A stretch of 64,000 nt of DNA, taken from assembly GCF_900106945.1 (NCBI RefSeq), contig NZ_FNNE01000009.1, positions 1-64,000 on the forward strand, given 5' to 3'. Shown one piece after another: positions 35,817 through 44,864 of this stretch (within the stretch, counting starts at the first letter, position 1; the number at the start of each line of letters is the position of its first letter). The stretch comes from Marinobacter mobilis (GTDB lineage Bacteria > Pseudomonadota > Gammaproteobacteria > Pseudomonadales > Oleiphilaceae). The notes below the pieces were generated by a model. The model searched no databases. It had not been told where the DNA came from and saw only the letters and a program-made list of their open reading frames with translations. A program made the position numbers and the translations under genes.

Positions 35817-36869
35817 ATGCAGACGACTGCCTATGCCGCACACGAACAGGGCGCGGCCCTGAAGCCGTACACGTTTGAGCGTCGCCAACTCCGGGCCAAC
35901 GATGTCGCGATCGAGATCCTGTATTCAGGTGTGTGTCATTCCGATCTCCACGTGGTACGCAATGACTGGGGCGGCGCCCGTTATCCGGTGGTCCCCGGCC
36001 ATGAAATCGTCGGCCGGGTCATTGATACCGGCAAAGATGTCAGCAAGTTCAAGACCGGCGACACCGTGGCTATTGGCTGTATGGTTGATTCCTGCCAGAC
36101 CTGCGACCAGTGCTCCAATGGCGAAGAACAGTTCTGCCGGGAAGGCATGACACCGACATACGGTGGCCTGGACCGCCAGACCCGGGAGCTGACTCAGGGC
36201 GGCTACTCCAAACACATCGTCGCCCGCGAGGAGTTCGTGTTGTCGGTACCGGAGTCCCTTGACCTCTCCCGCGCTGCCCCTCTGCTTTGCGCCGGGATTA
36301 CCACCTACTCGCCGTTGCGTACCTGGAATGTCGGACCGGGCAGTCGAGTGGGTGTTGTCGGCCTTGGCGGTCTTGGGCATATGGCGGTCAAGCTGGCCAT
36401 TGGCATGGGTGCCGACGTCACCGTAATCGGTCGCAACGAAGCCAAGGCAGCGGATGCGAGAGAGCTCGGTGTCGAACGCTTTCTGGTGTCGGCTGACGAA
36501 TCAGCCATGAAAGCCGCCAGGAACGGCTTCGATCTGATCATCGACACAGTGCCCGTGCGCCACGACGTATCACCGTATATGCCGCTGCTCGACGTGGATG
36601 GTGCACTCGTTATCGTTGGCCAGATCGGCCCTATCGATGAGCAGCTCACCGTGCCGATGATTTTTGGTCGCCGCCGGCTGACAGGCTCACTGATCGGCGG
36701 AATTGCAGAGACCCAGGAAATGCTGAACTTCTGCGCAGAAAAGAACATCCTTCCGGAGTGCGAGATGATCCGCATGGACCAGATCAACGAAGCGTATGAC
36801 CGTATGGAGCGTTCAGACGTGCGCTACCGTTTCGTCATTGACATGGCGACACTGCAAGACACGGTGTAA
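35817..36869 (+). CDS. zinc-dependent NAD(P) alcohol dehydrogenase (YahK/AdhC-like)
   Basis: A 350-aa cytoplasmic dehydrogenase of the cinnamyl-alcohol/YahK subgroup, which reduces aldehydes or oxidises alcohols. Catalytic zinc ligands Cys40 (GVCHSD), His62/Glu63 (PGHE) and structural zinc cysteines 93, 96, 99 and 107 are present, as is the nucleotide-binding GLGGLGH (about 181-187). Length is typical. It is monocistronic and convergent with an AraC gene ten bases away. It could feed aldehydes to, or draw alcohols from, the oxidation island upstream. Confidence 0.93.
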   Translation: MQTTAYAAHEQGAALKPYTFERRQLRANDVAIEILYSGVCHSDLHVVRNDWGGARYPVVPGHEIVGRVIDTGKDVSKFKTGDTVAIGCMVDSCQTCDQCSNGEEQFCREGMTPTYGGLDRQTRELTQGGYSKHIVAREEFVLSVPESLDLSRAAPLLCAGITTYSPLRTWNVGPGSRVGVVGLGGLGHMAVKLAIGMGADVTVIGRNEAKAADARELGVERFLVSADESAMKAARNGFDLIIDTVPVRHDVSPYMPLLDVDGALVIVGQIGPIDEQLTVPMIFGRRRLTGSLIGGIAETQEMLNFCAEKNILPECEMIRMDQINEAYDRMERSDVRYRFVIDMATLQDTV

Positions 36870-36878
36870 TCGGCTCGC

Positions 36879-37910
36879 TTAACCAGACCGCCGGGTCCGG
36901 CGGTATTCGGAAGGTGATTGTCCCGTCCATTGGCGGAATGCCCGGGTAAAGTTGGCAGGATCCCGATACCCGAGCATTCCGGCGACCTTCTGGATTTCCA
37001 GATCGTGATCGTCCAGCATTCGGACGGCATCCCGGCGTTTAGCGTCTCCCAACAGAGTCTTGAAGCAGGTGCCTTCCTGCTCCAGTCGACGTCGAAGTGT
37101 CCGGCTGGTCATGTTCAGCTGCCGGCTGATGGTCTCCAAACCTGGATATCCATTCACCGAAAACACCATGCGTTCACGTACGACCGCTTCAAGCTTGTTG
37201 CTTTGAGCATGGCTGAGAGCACTTTCCCGGTCACATTGCTCAATGGCAAACTTCAATGCCATCGGGTTATGCATGCCCAGTTGTGTATCCAGTAAGTGGG
37301 TCGGAAACCTGACCCGGTTGTTCGCCTTGCCATATCTCACCGTTCCCAGTCGCTGCCTGGCTCTGTCAGCGTATTCAGGCTCAGCAAAATCAAACCACAC
37401 GTCCAGCTCATTCACCGACGTGCCTGTCAGCAACTGAAATCCGTGGCACAGACTGGTGAATGTAACCTCAAGAAACAGCTGGTGGAAACGAGGCTCGAGT
37501 ATGGAGGGAATGCTGATCTCGATTACAAACCACGCCCCCTCGCTGCGCAGAGACAAAGCGGTTCCCGGGGCAACCAGGTGCCAATAGCGGTGACACAGTT
37601 GAATGGCATCGGCCATCGTCGCACTGCACAACAAGGCATAGCCAAAATTTCCGAACGCCGTGGGGGGTAACTGCCAGCCAACATCGAGGCCAAGCCCGTT
37701 GTTTCCCGTCACGTCCCAGACCGCCAGAATCAAGCGCTCCATCTGGGCCATGGTCAGATCACCCGGCGTACGGGCGTAATCCAGCGGCAACCGGGCCTGT
37801 TCGAGAATAATCTGCGCCGGGATACCGCGTTCTTGGGCGATACGCAGATAGGTCTGGGGAAATACGGCTGGAACTGGAAGTTCCCACCATTGAGCAGCCT
37901 TATTAGACAT
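36879..37910 (-). CDS. AraC-family regulator
   Basis: A 343-aa regulator of the same two-domain design as the other three in the window: N-terminal sensing domain and C-terminal AraC helix-turn-helix (about 235-335, with ISRQLNMTSRTLRRRLEQEG and VAGMLGYRDPANFTRAFRQW). Start at 37910 (MSNKAAQWWELPVP) is chosen; a TTG at 37937 is possible and neither has a strong ribosome site. Its 3' end contains a perfect ACCGCCGG/CCGGCGGT hairpin (36887-36904), which also serves as a barrier for the convergent alcohol dehydrogenase. Confidence 0.88.
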   Translation of the reverse strand: MSNKAAQWWELPVPAVFPQTYLRIAQERGIPAQIILEQARLPLDYARTPGDLTMAQMERLILAVWDVTGNNGLGLDVGWQLPPTAFGNFGYALLCSATMADAIQLCHRYWHLVAPGTALSLRSEGAWFVIEISIPSILEPRFHQLFLEVTFTSLCHGFQLLTGTSVNELDVWFDFAEPEYADRARQRLGTVRYGKANNRVRFPTHLLDTQLGMHNPMALKFAIEQCDRESALSHAQSNKLEAVVRERMVFSVNGYPGLETISRQLNMTSRTLRRRLEQEGTCFKTLLGDAKRRDAVRMLDDHDLEIQKVAGMLGYRDPANFTRAFRQWTGQSPSEYRRTRRSG

Positions 37911-38202
37911 ATATTTCTTATTTTCAGTAGGATACAAGTTTTTATTTAAGCTACTTCTATACTCTGATGAATAATTTCTGGCCAGTAATGACAGGAATTA
38001 TGGGCATCGCTATCCGTTATAACCTATGTCTCTTGCGCCAGAAGCGTCGGGCACCAGGGCAAACGCGACACCATGTTCCCTATCGAAAATTGTCGGATAG
38101 CCCACCTCATGCAGAGAGGCTGGGAAGCTATACTGGCCTGTACATCCCCGGCCGCCCCACTTCCCCAGCCAAGGCAGTTGGAATGAACAAGGAGCCCTAA
38201 CC

Positions 38203-39117
38203 ATGAGCAACCTCTACCAGCATGCGGAATTCGAATGCACCTCCACCGAAGGCTGTGATGCGATAGAGCTTCTGTTGACGCCTAAAAATCGCGATCTTGG
38301 TGGTTTTTCAGTCCGGCGCCTGCTACCTACGGCACGACGCAAAATGGTGGGGCCCTGGATTTTCTTTGACCATATGGGACCGGCACACTTTGAGGCCGGA
38401 ACCGGAATCAATGTACGCCCTCACCCCCACATTGGCATCGCCACTGTCACGTATCTGTTTCAGGGAGAAATCCTGCATCGGGATTCTCTGGGCAGCCTGC
38501 AGGCAATCCAGCCCGGCGACATTAATCTGATGGTTGCAGGACGCGGCATTACACATTCCGAACGGGAACGTCCGGAAGTCACCGGCGCCGATCATGATCT
38601 CGACGGGCTGCAGCTATGGCTCGCTCTGCCGGCCGAGTTTGAAGAAATCGAGCCCGAGTTTCACCACTACCCAGCGAGCACTGTGCCCTCTCTGAACGTG
38701 GAAGGCGTACCCGTGCGCGTCATGATGGGGAGCGCGTACGGGCGGACTTCTCCCGTCAGGGTGTTTGCCGAAACCCTGTACATCGAAGCCTGGCTGCAAC
38801 CGGGACAGCGACTTCAACTCCCGGACGCCGAGGAGCGGGCCCTGTACGTGGCCAGTGGTCGCCTTCAGGCAAAAGGAACCGAGATTCCGGAACACGCCAT
38901 GGCAATCCTGAGTCCGCAGGAAACCGTCATCGTTGAAGCCCTTGATGAAACCCGCCTGGCGCTCATAGGCGGCGAACCGTTTAATCGCCGATACATTGAC
39001 TGGAACTTTGTATCCAGCCGCAAAGAGCGGATTCAGCAGGCCAGGGACGACTGGAAAGAAGGACGCTTCGCCAAAGTTGCCGGGGATGAGGAGGAGTACA
39101 TACCTCTCCCAGAGTAA
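38203..39117 (+). CDS. pirin-family protein
   Basis: A 304-aa bicupin. The metal-binding histidine set of pirins is visible in RPHPHIGIATVTYLFQGE and in the second motif GITHSERE; HRDSLG lies between them. Pirins include quercetinase-like enzymes and redox-sensing regulators; the role here is unknown. AAGGAG lies eight bases before the ATG, and the gene appears monocistronic. It diverges from the AraC gene across about 290 bp that show no further gene. Confidence 0.92.
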   Translation: MSNLYQHAEFECTSTEGCDAIELLLTPKNRDLGGFSVRRLLPTARRKMVGPWIFFDHMGPAHFEAGTGINVRPHPHIGIATVTYLFQGEILHRDSLGSLQAIQPGDINLMVAGRGITHSERERPEVTGADHDLDGLQLWLALPAEFEEIEPEFHHYPASTVPSLNVEGVPVRVMMGSAYGRTSPVRVFAETLYIEAWLQPGQRLQLPDAEERALYVASGRLQAKGTEIPEHAMAILSPQETVIVEALDETRLALIGGEPFNRRYIDWNFVSSRKERIQQARDDWKEGRFAKVAGDEEEYIPLPE

Positions 39118-39138
39118 ACCCGACTTAACGGACCGGGT

Positions 39139-39264
39139 TCAGCCCCGCCGGAACTGGCGGGAAAAAAACACGAAAACGCTCACCAATTCCAGGCGCCCCA
39201 ATACCAAAGCCGCCATCAACACCCACTTGGCAGCATCGGGGATCGACCCAGGTTTTTCAGGTGT
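39139..39264 (-). pseudogene. stranded C-terminal remnant of a TrkH-type potassium transporter
   Basis: A minus-strand frame of about 41 codons between two stops encodes GSIPDAAKWVLMAALVLGRL followed by ELVSVFVFFSRQFRRG and a stop. This matches the closing transmembrane segment of TrkH proteins (…DAAKWVL…LGRLEL…F.R). There is no start and the rest of trkH is not in the window. It sits immediately beyond the stop of the PRPP-synthetase-like gene, so the phosphorylase operon probably replaced or displaced the gene. Confidence 0.7.
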
Positions 39265-39277
39265 TCAGGATGCCCTC

Positions 39278-40189
39278 TCAGCCAGGGTCTTGCATTTGCT
39301 CCAGCAGTTCGGTGACCGGCTTGACCAGTAGCGGTGCGATATCGACGCCATTGGAATCATGGGCGATGGTGTTGCAGGTCACCAGTGCCTCAAGCCCGGC
39401 ATCGCGTAGCCGGATATCGCTGCTGTCCGCAAATATGCCGTGAATAGCGGCACAACGGACGCGGGAGATCCCCCCGGCCTTCAGGCTGGCAATACATTCC
39501 AGAATGGTGTGACCGCTGGAGATAACATCGTCGATGATCATTGCGGTGTAATGACTGTAGTCACTGAGCGCCGGCAGGGTGACCTGAACTTCCCGGTCAC
39601 CATAGCGATGCTTGTCACCGATGATATACGGGTGACCACTAAACTCAGCAATCCCCTTCACCCATTGTTCACTCTCTGCATCCGGCCCCACCAGCAGCAG
39701 GTCTGTCTGGCCCTGGAGCCATTGCGCCAGTGCCGGTGCACCCTGCACCACACAGCTCGGAATGGAATAGATTTCGTCAAGGGATGCATAGCGGTGAAGG
39801 TGTGGGTCCATCGTCACCAGCCAGTCCAGGTGCTGAGACACCATTCCTGAAAACAGGCGAGAGGTAAGCGCCTCACCGTCGGCAAAACGCCGGTCCTGAC
39901 GCATGTAAGGCAGGTATGGTGCAATCAGGCCTACGGACGCTGCTCCCAGCTCCCGGAGGGTATCCGCGAGAAAAACCAGGGGCAGGAACTTGGCATCCGG
40001 ACGGGCCAGGTCTGCCAGTACCACGCAATGGCGGTTGCTGACGTCGGTGTTGACCCGTAGATAGGATTCACCATCCGGAAACCGCCGCTGGCTGAGGTCA
40101 CCAGGCGTAGCCCCGAGCTGGCTGACCAGTGGCGCAGCCAGCGGGTGTGGCGTCAGGGAAAATAACACAGCCTGGCTGAGCTCAGACAT
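39278..40189 (-). CDS. ribose-phosphate pyrophosphokinase-like protein
   Basis: A 303-aa member of the PRPP synthetase family, which makes phosphoribosyl pyrophosphate from ribose 5-phosphate and ATP. The PRPP-binding loop is seen as MIIDDVISSGHTI; RRFPDGESYLRV and PYLPYMRQDRRF correspond to the catalytic and ATP-site regions of Prs. It differs from housekeeping PrsA and is probably a second copy. The ATG at 40189 has AGGAG nine bases upstream; an ATG three codons earlier abuts the ribosome site. It lies about 100 bp downstream of the phosphorylase gene on the same strand. Confidence 0.85.
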   Translation of the reverse strand: MSELSQAVLFSLTPHPLAAPLVSQLGATPGDLSQRRFPDGESYLRVNTDVSNRHCVVLADLARPDAKFLPLVFLADTLRELGAASVGLIAPYLPYMRQDRRFADGEALTSRLFSGMVSQHLDWLVTMDPHLHRYASLDEIYSIPSCVVQGAPALAQWLQGQTDLLLVGPDAESEQWVKGIAEFSGHPYIIGDKHRYGDREVQVTLPALSDYSHYTAMIIDDVISSGHTILECIASLKAGGISRVRCAAIHGIFADSSDIRLRDAGLEALVTCNTIAHDSNGVDIAPLLVKPVTELLEQMQDPG

Positions 40190-40288
40190 TTCATTCATCT
40201 CCTGCTGTAGATCCAGCGATAACCCAACAAATCATACGCAACCCGACCTGGCTGTCGGCGCACTCCGGCGAAGCAGTCAAACGACGTG

Positions 40289-41791
40289 CTAGTCAAAAAC
40301 GAACAGGTCGGTATTTTCACGATAGTATTCGAGCGCGTAATCCCGCTCCCCTTCACTTTCACTGTAAAGCGTAAACAGGGTGTCACCGGCATTAACCTCA
40401 TCCCCCAGCTTTACGTACAGTCTCAGGCCCGCACCGGGACTGAACGGAGCTCCGGATAGCTTGGCCAGCCTTGCCAGTTTGCGGTTATCAATGCGGCGCA
40501 ATGTCCCGCCCAGCACCGCGTTTTCAGTATGCTGATAATGAGCCTCCGGAAGGGATTTGAAAACGCCCTGTGATTCAACAATCCGGCAGAACTGGCGGTA
40601 GGCTTCGCCACTGATCAACAGCTCCATCGCCTTCTGCTGGGCAACCTCCAGGCCACAGTGCTCGGCCATATCCAGTACATGGCCCGCCAGCAACAACGCC
40701 CGATCTCTGAGGTCAACAGGGGCATTGTCTTCGCATCGCAACACAGCCAGCAGATCACGGGCTTCCTCGACCGGGCCTATTCCACGCCCAACAGGCTGGC
40801 TGCCATCGGTGATGATGCAGCGCACCTTTAGGCCACAGGCCGCGCCCACCTGGGTAAACAGGCTGGCCAGGCGACCTGCATCCGAACCGCTTCGGACTTT
40901 GGCGGTTGGGCCCACCGGGATATCAATGAGGGTGTGGGTCGAGCCGGCTGCGACTTTCTTGGACAGTACCGAGGCGATCATCTGACCCTCGCCGTCAAGA
41001 TCCAAAGCGCGCTCAATGCGAATCAGAACATCATCAGCGGGGCTCAGGTTAACCGCCCCCCCCCAGGTCAGGCAGGCGCCGGTTTCGTTGACCACCCGAC
41101 GAATGTCCGCAAGTTCGAGGTTGACGTTGGTCAGGGATTCCATGGTATCTGCGGTGCCTGCCGGGGAGGTAATTGCCCGAGAGGACGTTTTTGGCATGAG
41201 GTGACCTGCGGCGCTGACAATGGAAACCACCAGTGGCGTAGTCCGGTTACCGGGAAGTCCGCCAATACAGTGTTTGTCGAACACGGCATCATGGCCGGGC
41301 CAGTGCAGCCGTTTGCCTGCATTGACCATGGCCTGAGTCAAGTAAACGATCTCGTCGATATTCAACCGGCCACCGGCACAGACGCTCAGAAAGGTGGCAA
41401 TTTCAATGTCGCTGTACAGGTGGTCGCTGATGTCGGTAATGATGGCCTGCATGTCAGCTTCATCGAGCGAGTTCCCGAACACCTTCTTGCGTACCGAGGC
41501 CAATGACGCCACGACATCTGCGTGGCCGATCATCACGTCCGTCACAGAATCCAGGGCCAGCCGCTGGATGGCGGATTTCGACAGCCCCACATGGCCCTCG
41601 GGGATCACTTGGCTATCGACCACATTCACCGAAGCCACCACTGAGCGACTCCCGACGCTGATTTTCACCCGGGAATTGGAGGTAAACCCTTCTGCACGGC
41701 AGACCGGGCAATCCTCTCTCATGTAAGCGACAGATTCCTGGTGGGTATTTATACCTATGTCGAGCGCTTTAAGCGTGTACTGATTGGGCAT
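40289..41791 (-). CDS. thymidine/AMP phosphorylase family protein (long form)
   Basis: A 500-aa nucleoside or nucleotide phosphorylase. An N-terminal extension of about 90 residues precedes the alpha and alpha/beta domains, as in archaeal AMP phosphorylases and the long bacterial DeoA group. The phosphate/substrate loop reads KHCIGGLPGNRTTPLVV, closer to the GGxPGNRTT of AMP phosphorylases than to the GGVGD of classical DeoA. SSRAITSPAGTADTME is the family signature. It would release base plus ribose 1-phosphate or ribose 1,5-bisphosphate. Pairing with the PRPP-synthetase-like gene suggests nucleotide salvage; an FNR/ANR-like box lies upstream. Confidence 0.85.
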   Translation of the reverse strand: MPNQYTLKALDIGINTHQESVAYMREDCPVCRAEGFTSNSRVKISVGSRSVVASVNVVDSQVIPEGHVGLSKSAIQRLALDSVTDVMIGHADVVASLASVRKKVFGNSLDEADMQAIITDISDHLYSDIEIATFLSVCAGGRLNIDEIVYLTQAMVNAGKRLHWPGHDAVFDKHCIGGLPGNRTTPLVVSIVSAAGHLMPKTSSRAITSPAGTADTMESLTNVNLELADIRRVVNETGACLTWGGAVNLSPADDVLIRIERALDLDGEGQMIASVLSKKVAAGSTHTLIDIPVGPTAKVRSGSDAGRLASLFTQVGAACGLKVRCIITDGSQPVGRGIGPVEEARDLLAVLRCEDNAPVDLRDRALLLAGHVLDMAEHCGLEVAQQKAMELLISGEAYRQFCRIVESQGVFKSLPEAHYQHTENAVLGGTLRRIDNRKLARLAKLSGAPFSPGAGLRLYVKLGDEVNAGDTLFTLYSESEGERDYALEYYRENTDLFVFD

Positions 41792-42100
41792 ATTCCATGA
41801 TATCCAGATTCAACGACACACAATGTCCGGTTTTTAGGTTGTCACCCGCAAAGAGCCAAACTAACTGATATTTATCCGGTTTATGAACCGGAATCGGATG
41901 AGATGTGGCCTCAGCTTGATCCGCGTCAATCAACTGATGGTACGGGCACGTTCGACCAAAGGCCTAGGTAATCTTTGACAAAGGGCTAATAACAGGCCGC
42001 CATTAATGAAGAGTAGCATGACTAACACTGGAGCCCTTCCGCTCCATGACTACAACATTCTTATAACAGCAGTTTCCGCCTTATCCTGGGGACGTCATTA
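41792..42100. other. divergent control region between phosphorylase and fabH
   Basis: 309 bp with no gene. It holds an FNR/ANR-like box (41916-41929), a CCGGTT/AACCGG inverted repeat near 41877-41892 and a TGGAGC-CCTTCC-GCTCCA hairpin (42029-42046) in the fabH leader. Confidence 0.55.
41916..41929. promoter_or_regulatory. FNR/ANR-like binding site
   Basis: TTGAT-CCGC-GTCAA matches the consensus TTGAT-N4-ATCAA at nine of ten positions. It is about 125 bp upstream of the phosphorylase start and 172 bp upstream of fabH, so oxygen-responsive control of one of them is plausible. Confidence 0.5.
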
Positions 42101-43069
42101 ATGACTTACGCTCGCATTACCGGAACAGGCTCGTACCTGCCGGACAACATCGTGACCAATGCCGATCTTGAAAAGAAGGTCGCCACCACTGATCAGTGGA
42201 TCCGGGAGCGAACAGGCATCGAGCAACGTCATATTGCACTTGAAAACCAGACCACGGTGGATCTGGCCGAAGGCGCCGCAAGACGTGCAATTGAAGCCGC
42301 TGGTATTAACCCGCAGGACATCGACCTGATTGTCTTCGCAACGTCAACCCCTGATAAAATCTTCCCAAGCTGCGCCTGCATCCTCCAGAATCGCCTCGAT
42401 ATACATGGCTGCCCGGCATTCGATATCCAGGCAGTCTGCAGTGGGTTTGTTTACGCACTGGCAACCGCCGAGAAATTCATCAAGTCCGGCTCCAGTAAGA
42501 AGGCGCTGGTGGTCGGGGCGGAAGTTTTCTCCCGTATTGTTGACTGGAGTGATCGCGGCACCTGTGTTCTTTTCGGAGATGGCGCAGGTGCAGTCATCCT
42601 TGAAGCCGACGAAAACACCGGCATTCTCTCTACACACCTGCATGCCGACGGTCAGTACGAAGAGTTGTTGCACGTTCCCTGTGGGGTTTCGAGCCCTAAG
42701 GAACAGTTCAGGCACGTAGCGCCCTTTGTCGAGATGAAAGGCAACGAAGTGTTCAAGGTGGCCGTCAATACCCTGGGCAAAATCGTGGACGAAACTCTGT
42801 CGGCCAACCAGATGGAAAAATCAGACATCGACTGGCTGGTACCCCATCAGGCCAACCTCCGTATCATCGCAGCAACCGCGAAAAAGCTGGATATGCCAAT
42901 GGACCGGGTGGTTGTGACCGTTAACAAGCACGGCAACACCTCCGCGGCCTCCATTCCTCTTGCCCTTGACGCCGCCGTTCGCGATGGGCGGATCAAAAAG
43001 AATGAAGTCGTTCTTCTGGAAGCCTTTGGCGGAGGATTTACCTGGGGATCCGCCCTTTTGCGGCTGTAG
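42101..43069 (+). CDS. fabH: beta-ketoacyl-ACP synthase III
   Basis: A 322-aa condensing enzyme that joins acetyl-CoA (or another acyl-CoA) with malonyl-ACP to begin fatty acid synthesis. The Cys-His-Asn triad is present: Cys113 (AVCSGF), His249 (VPHQAN), Asn279 (KHGNTS). GGGGA precedes the ATG. It stands alone rather than in a fab operon, so it may be an accessory copy that uses medium-chain acyl-CoA from hydrocarbon or fatty-acid breakdown; that is inference from context. Confidence 0.93.
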   Translation: MTYARITGTGSYLPDNIVTNADLEKKVATTDQWIRERTGIEQRHIALENQTTVDLAEGAARRAIEAAGINPQDIDLIVFATSTPDKIFPSCACILQNRLDIHGCPAFDIQAVCSGFVYALATAEKFIKSGSSKKALVVGAEVFSRIVDWSDRGTCVLFGDGAGAVILEADENTGILSTHLHADGQYEELLHVPCGVSSPKEQFRHVAPFVEMKGNEVFKVAVNTLGKIVDETLSANQMEKSDIDWLVPHQANLRIIAATAKKLDMPMDRVVVTVNKHGNTSAASIPLALDAAVRDGRIKKNEVVLLEAFGGGFTWGSALLRL

Positions 43070-43196
43070 CCATAAACAATGCCCTCCTGTTGCTGATAAC
43101 CAGGAAAACCCTCCTGTCGCTGCTCCGTACCATCATGGTGCGGAGCGACTACCATAGACACCCGCCCCTTATCGTCGTTTGACGTTTGCTCAAGCC

Positions 43197-43270
43197 CTGT
43201 TAACGCTTATTACCATGCCTTAGGCTGGCTCAGTCACTCTATACTCAGATAGATGACCCTCTGTTAACGC
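43197..43270. repeat. direct repeat CTGTTAACGC upstream of monooxygenase 2
   Basis: Two identical 10-mers at 43197-43206 and 43261-43270, each centred on the palindrome GTTAAC, 64 bp apart; the second lies directly before the AAGGAG ribosome site of the monooxygenase. Possible operator pair. A GCTCCGTACCAT/ATGGTGCGGAGC inverted repeat near 43121-43145 lies between fabH and this region. Confidence 0.35.
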
Positions 43271-43283
43271 AAGGAGCCCGAGC

Positions 43284-44783
43284 ATGACCGAAACGGATTT
43301 GCCCCCACCCAAGACAATGGAAGCCCCCCGCATTGTCATCATCGGAACTGGATTTGGCGGCCTCGGGATGGCCATCCAGCTCAAGAACGCTGGCGTTTGC
43401 ACCTTCATCATGCTTGAAAAATCGACCGAAGTCGGCGGAACCTGGCGCGACAACACCTACCCAGGCGCCGCCTGTGATGTGCAGTCTCACCTGTATTCGT
43501 ATTCCTTTGAGCCTAAACACGACTGGTCACGAAAATTCGGCCGCCAGGCGGAGATCAAGGAATATATGGAAGGCTGCGTACGAAAGTATGGGCTGATGTC
43601 CCACATCCGTTTCAACAAAGCCGTTGCCGAAGCCCATTACGACGACGCCACTCATCAATGGTCGATCATCACCGAAGACGGTGATCGGTTAACGGCCAAT
43701 GTTCTGATCACGGCGACAGGCCAGCTCAATCAGCCGAGATTTCCACACATTGAGGGGCTGGATCAGTTCAAAGGCACCCGCTTCCATTCCGCCCGGTGGG
43801 ACCATAACTTTGATCTGACGGGGAAAACCGTTGCGGTCATAGGGACCGGCGCCAGTGCGATCCAGTTCGTGCCCGAAATCCAGCCCAGGGTGAAGCGGCT
43901 CAAGCTGTTTCAGCGATCAGCCGCCTGGGTCATTCCCAAACCGGACCGGCCATTCAGGCCATGGGAGCAAAAACTCTTCAAGACACTGCCAATGCACGAC
44001 CGTCTCTACCGCTCGCTGATCTACTGGAAAAACGAGAGTCGAGCCCTGGCATTTACCCGCTTCAACCGCCTGCTCGAATTCATGGCCCTGCAGGCGAAAT
44101 GGGAAGCCCGCAAGCACGTGCGTAACCTGGAAAAACGCAAGGCACTGATTCCGGACTACAAGATTGGCTGCAAACGTATTCTGATCTCCAACGACTGGTA
44201 TCCTGCCGTCGACAGTGACAACGTAGATCTTGTTACAACCGGCATCGCGCGCATCGAGGAGAACGCCGTCGTCACCGTCGATGGCGAGCACCACGACGTT
44301 GATGCCATTATTTTTGGAACCGGGTTCAAGGCAACCCAATTCCTGTCGCCCATGACGATCACCGGGCGCCATGGCCAAAACCTGAACGACGCGTGGAGTA
44401 ACGGTGCTGAAGCCTACAAGGGCATTGCCGTGTCTGGCTTCCCTAACCTGTTCATGCTTTACGGACCTAACACCAACCTGGCGCACAATTCCATTATTTA
44501 CATGCTCGAATCGCAGATTCATTACGTTCTGGAGTGTCTGAAATCCCTCGAAGACCAACACGCTGATGCCATGGACGTAAAACCTGAACCACAAGGAGTC
44601 TACGTCGACGGCGTTCATCGCCGACTTGAAGGCAGCATATGGGATTCGGGCTGCACCTCATGGTACAGGGACGAGAGCGGCCGTAATCCCGTCAACTGGC
44701 CAGGCTTCACCTTCACCTATCGCCACCTCACCCGTCATGTTGATCCGGATGCCTATACATTCTTTCCGTCAGTGAGCGGCTGA
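43284..44783 (+). CDS. flavin-containing Baeyer-Villiger monooxygenase (copy 2)
   Basis: A 499-aa paralogue of the enzyme at 16367-17872, with the same FAD motif GTGFGG, fingerprint FKGTRFHSARW (about 163-173) and NADPH motif GTGASA. The two share long identical stretches such as GGTWRDNTYPGAACDVQSHL. AAGGAG lies eight bases before the ATG. Unlike copy 1 it has no esterase partner next to it and no AraC neighbour; a GntR regulator follows. It may act on a different ketone chain length or be expressed under other conditions. Confidence 0.92.
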   Translation: MTETDLPPPKTMEAPRIVIIGTGFGGLGMAIQLKNAGVCTFIMLEKSTEVGGTWRDNTYPGAACDVQSHLYSYSFEPKHDWSRKFGRQAEIKEYMEGCVRKYGLMSHIRFNKAVAEAHYDDATHQWSIITEDGDRLTANVLITATGQLNQPRFPHIEGLDQFKGTRFHSARWDHNFDLTGKTVAVIGTGASAIQFVPEIQPRVKRLKLFQRSAAWVIPKPDRPFRPWEQKLFKTLPMHDRLYRSLIYWKNESRALAFTRFNRLLEFMALQAKWEARKHVRNLEKRKALIPDYKIGCKRILISNDWYPAVDSDNVDLVTTGIARIEENAVVTVDGEHHDVDAIIFGTGFKATQFLSPMTITGRHGQNLNDAWSNGAEAYKGIAVSGFPNLFMLYGPNTNLAHNSIIYMLESQIHYVLECLKSLEDQHADAMDVKPEPQGVYVDGVHRRLEGSIWDSGCTSWYRDESGRNPVNWPGFTFTYRHLTRHVDPDAYTFFPSVSG

Positions 44784-44864
44784 TCCGGCCCGGGCAAGCG
44801 CCAGGGTTGCTCTTCGCAAGAATACATAGGATGATTGGGTAATTGGATTAAGGGATGTATTAAG

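Noticed and set aside
39148..39168. Terminator after pirin (CCCGCC/GGCGGG)
   Set aside because: The stem is followed by an A-run on the plus strand, not a T-run, and lies within the TrkH remnant.
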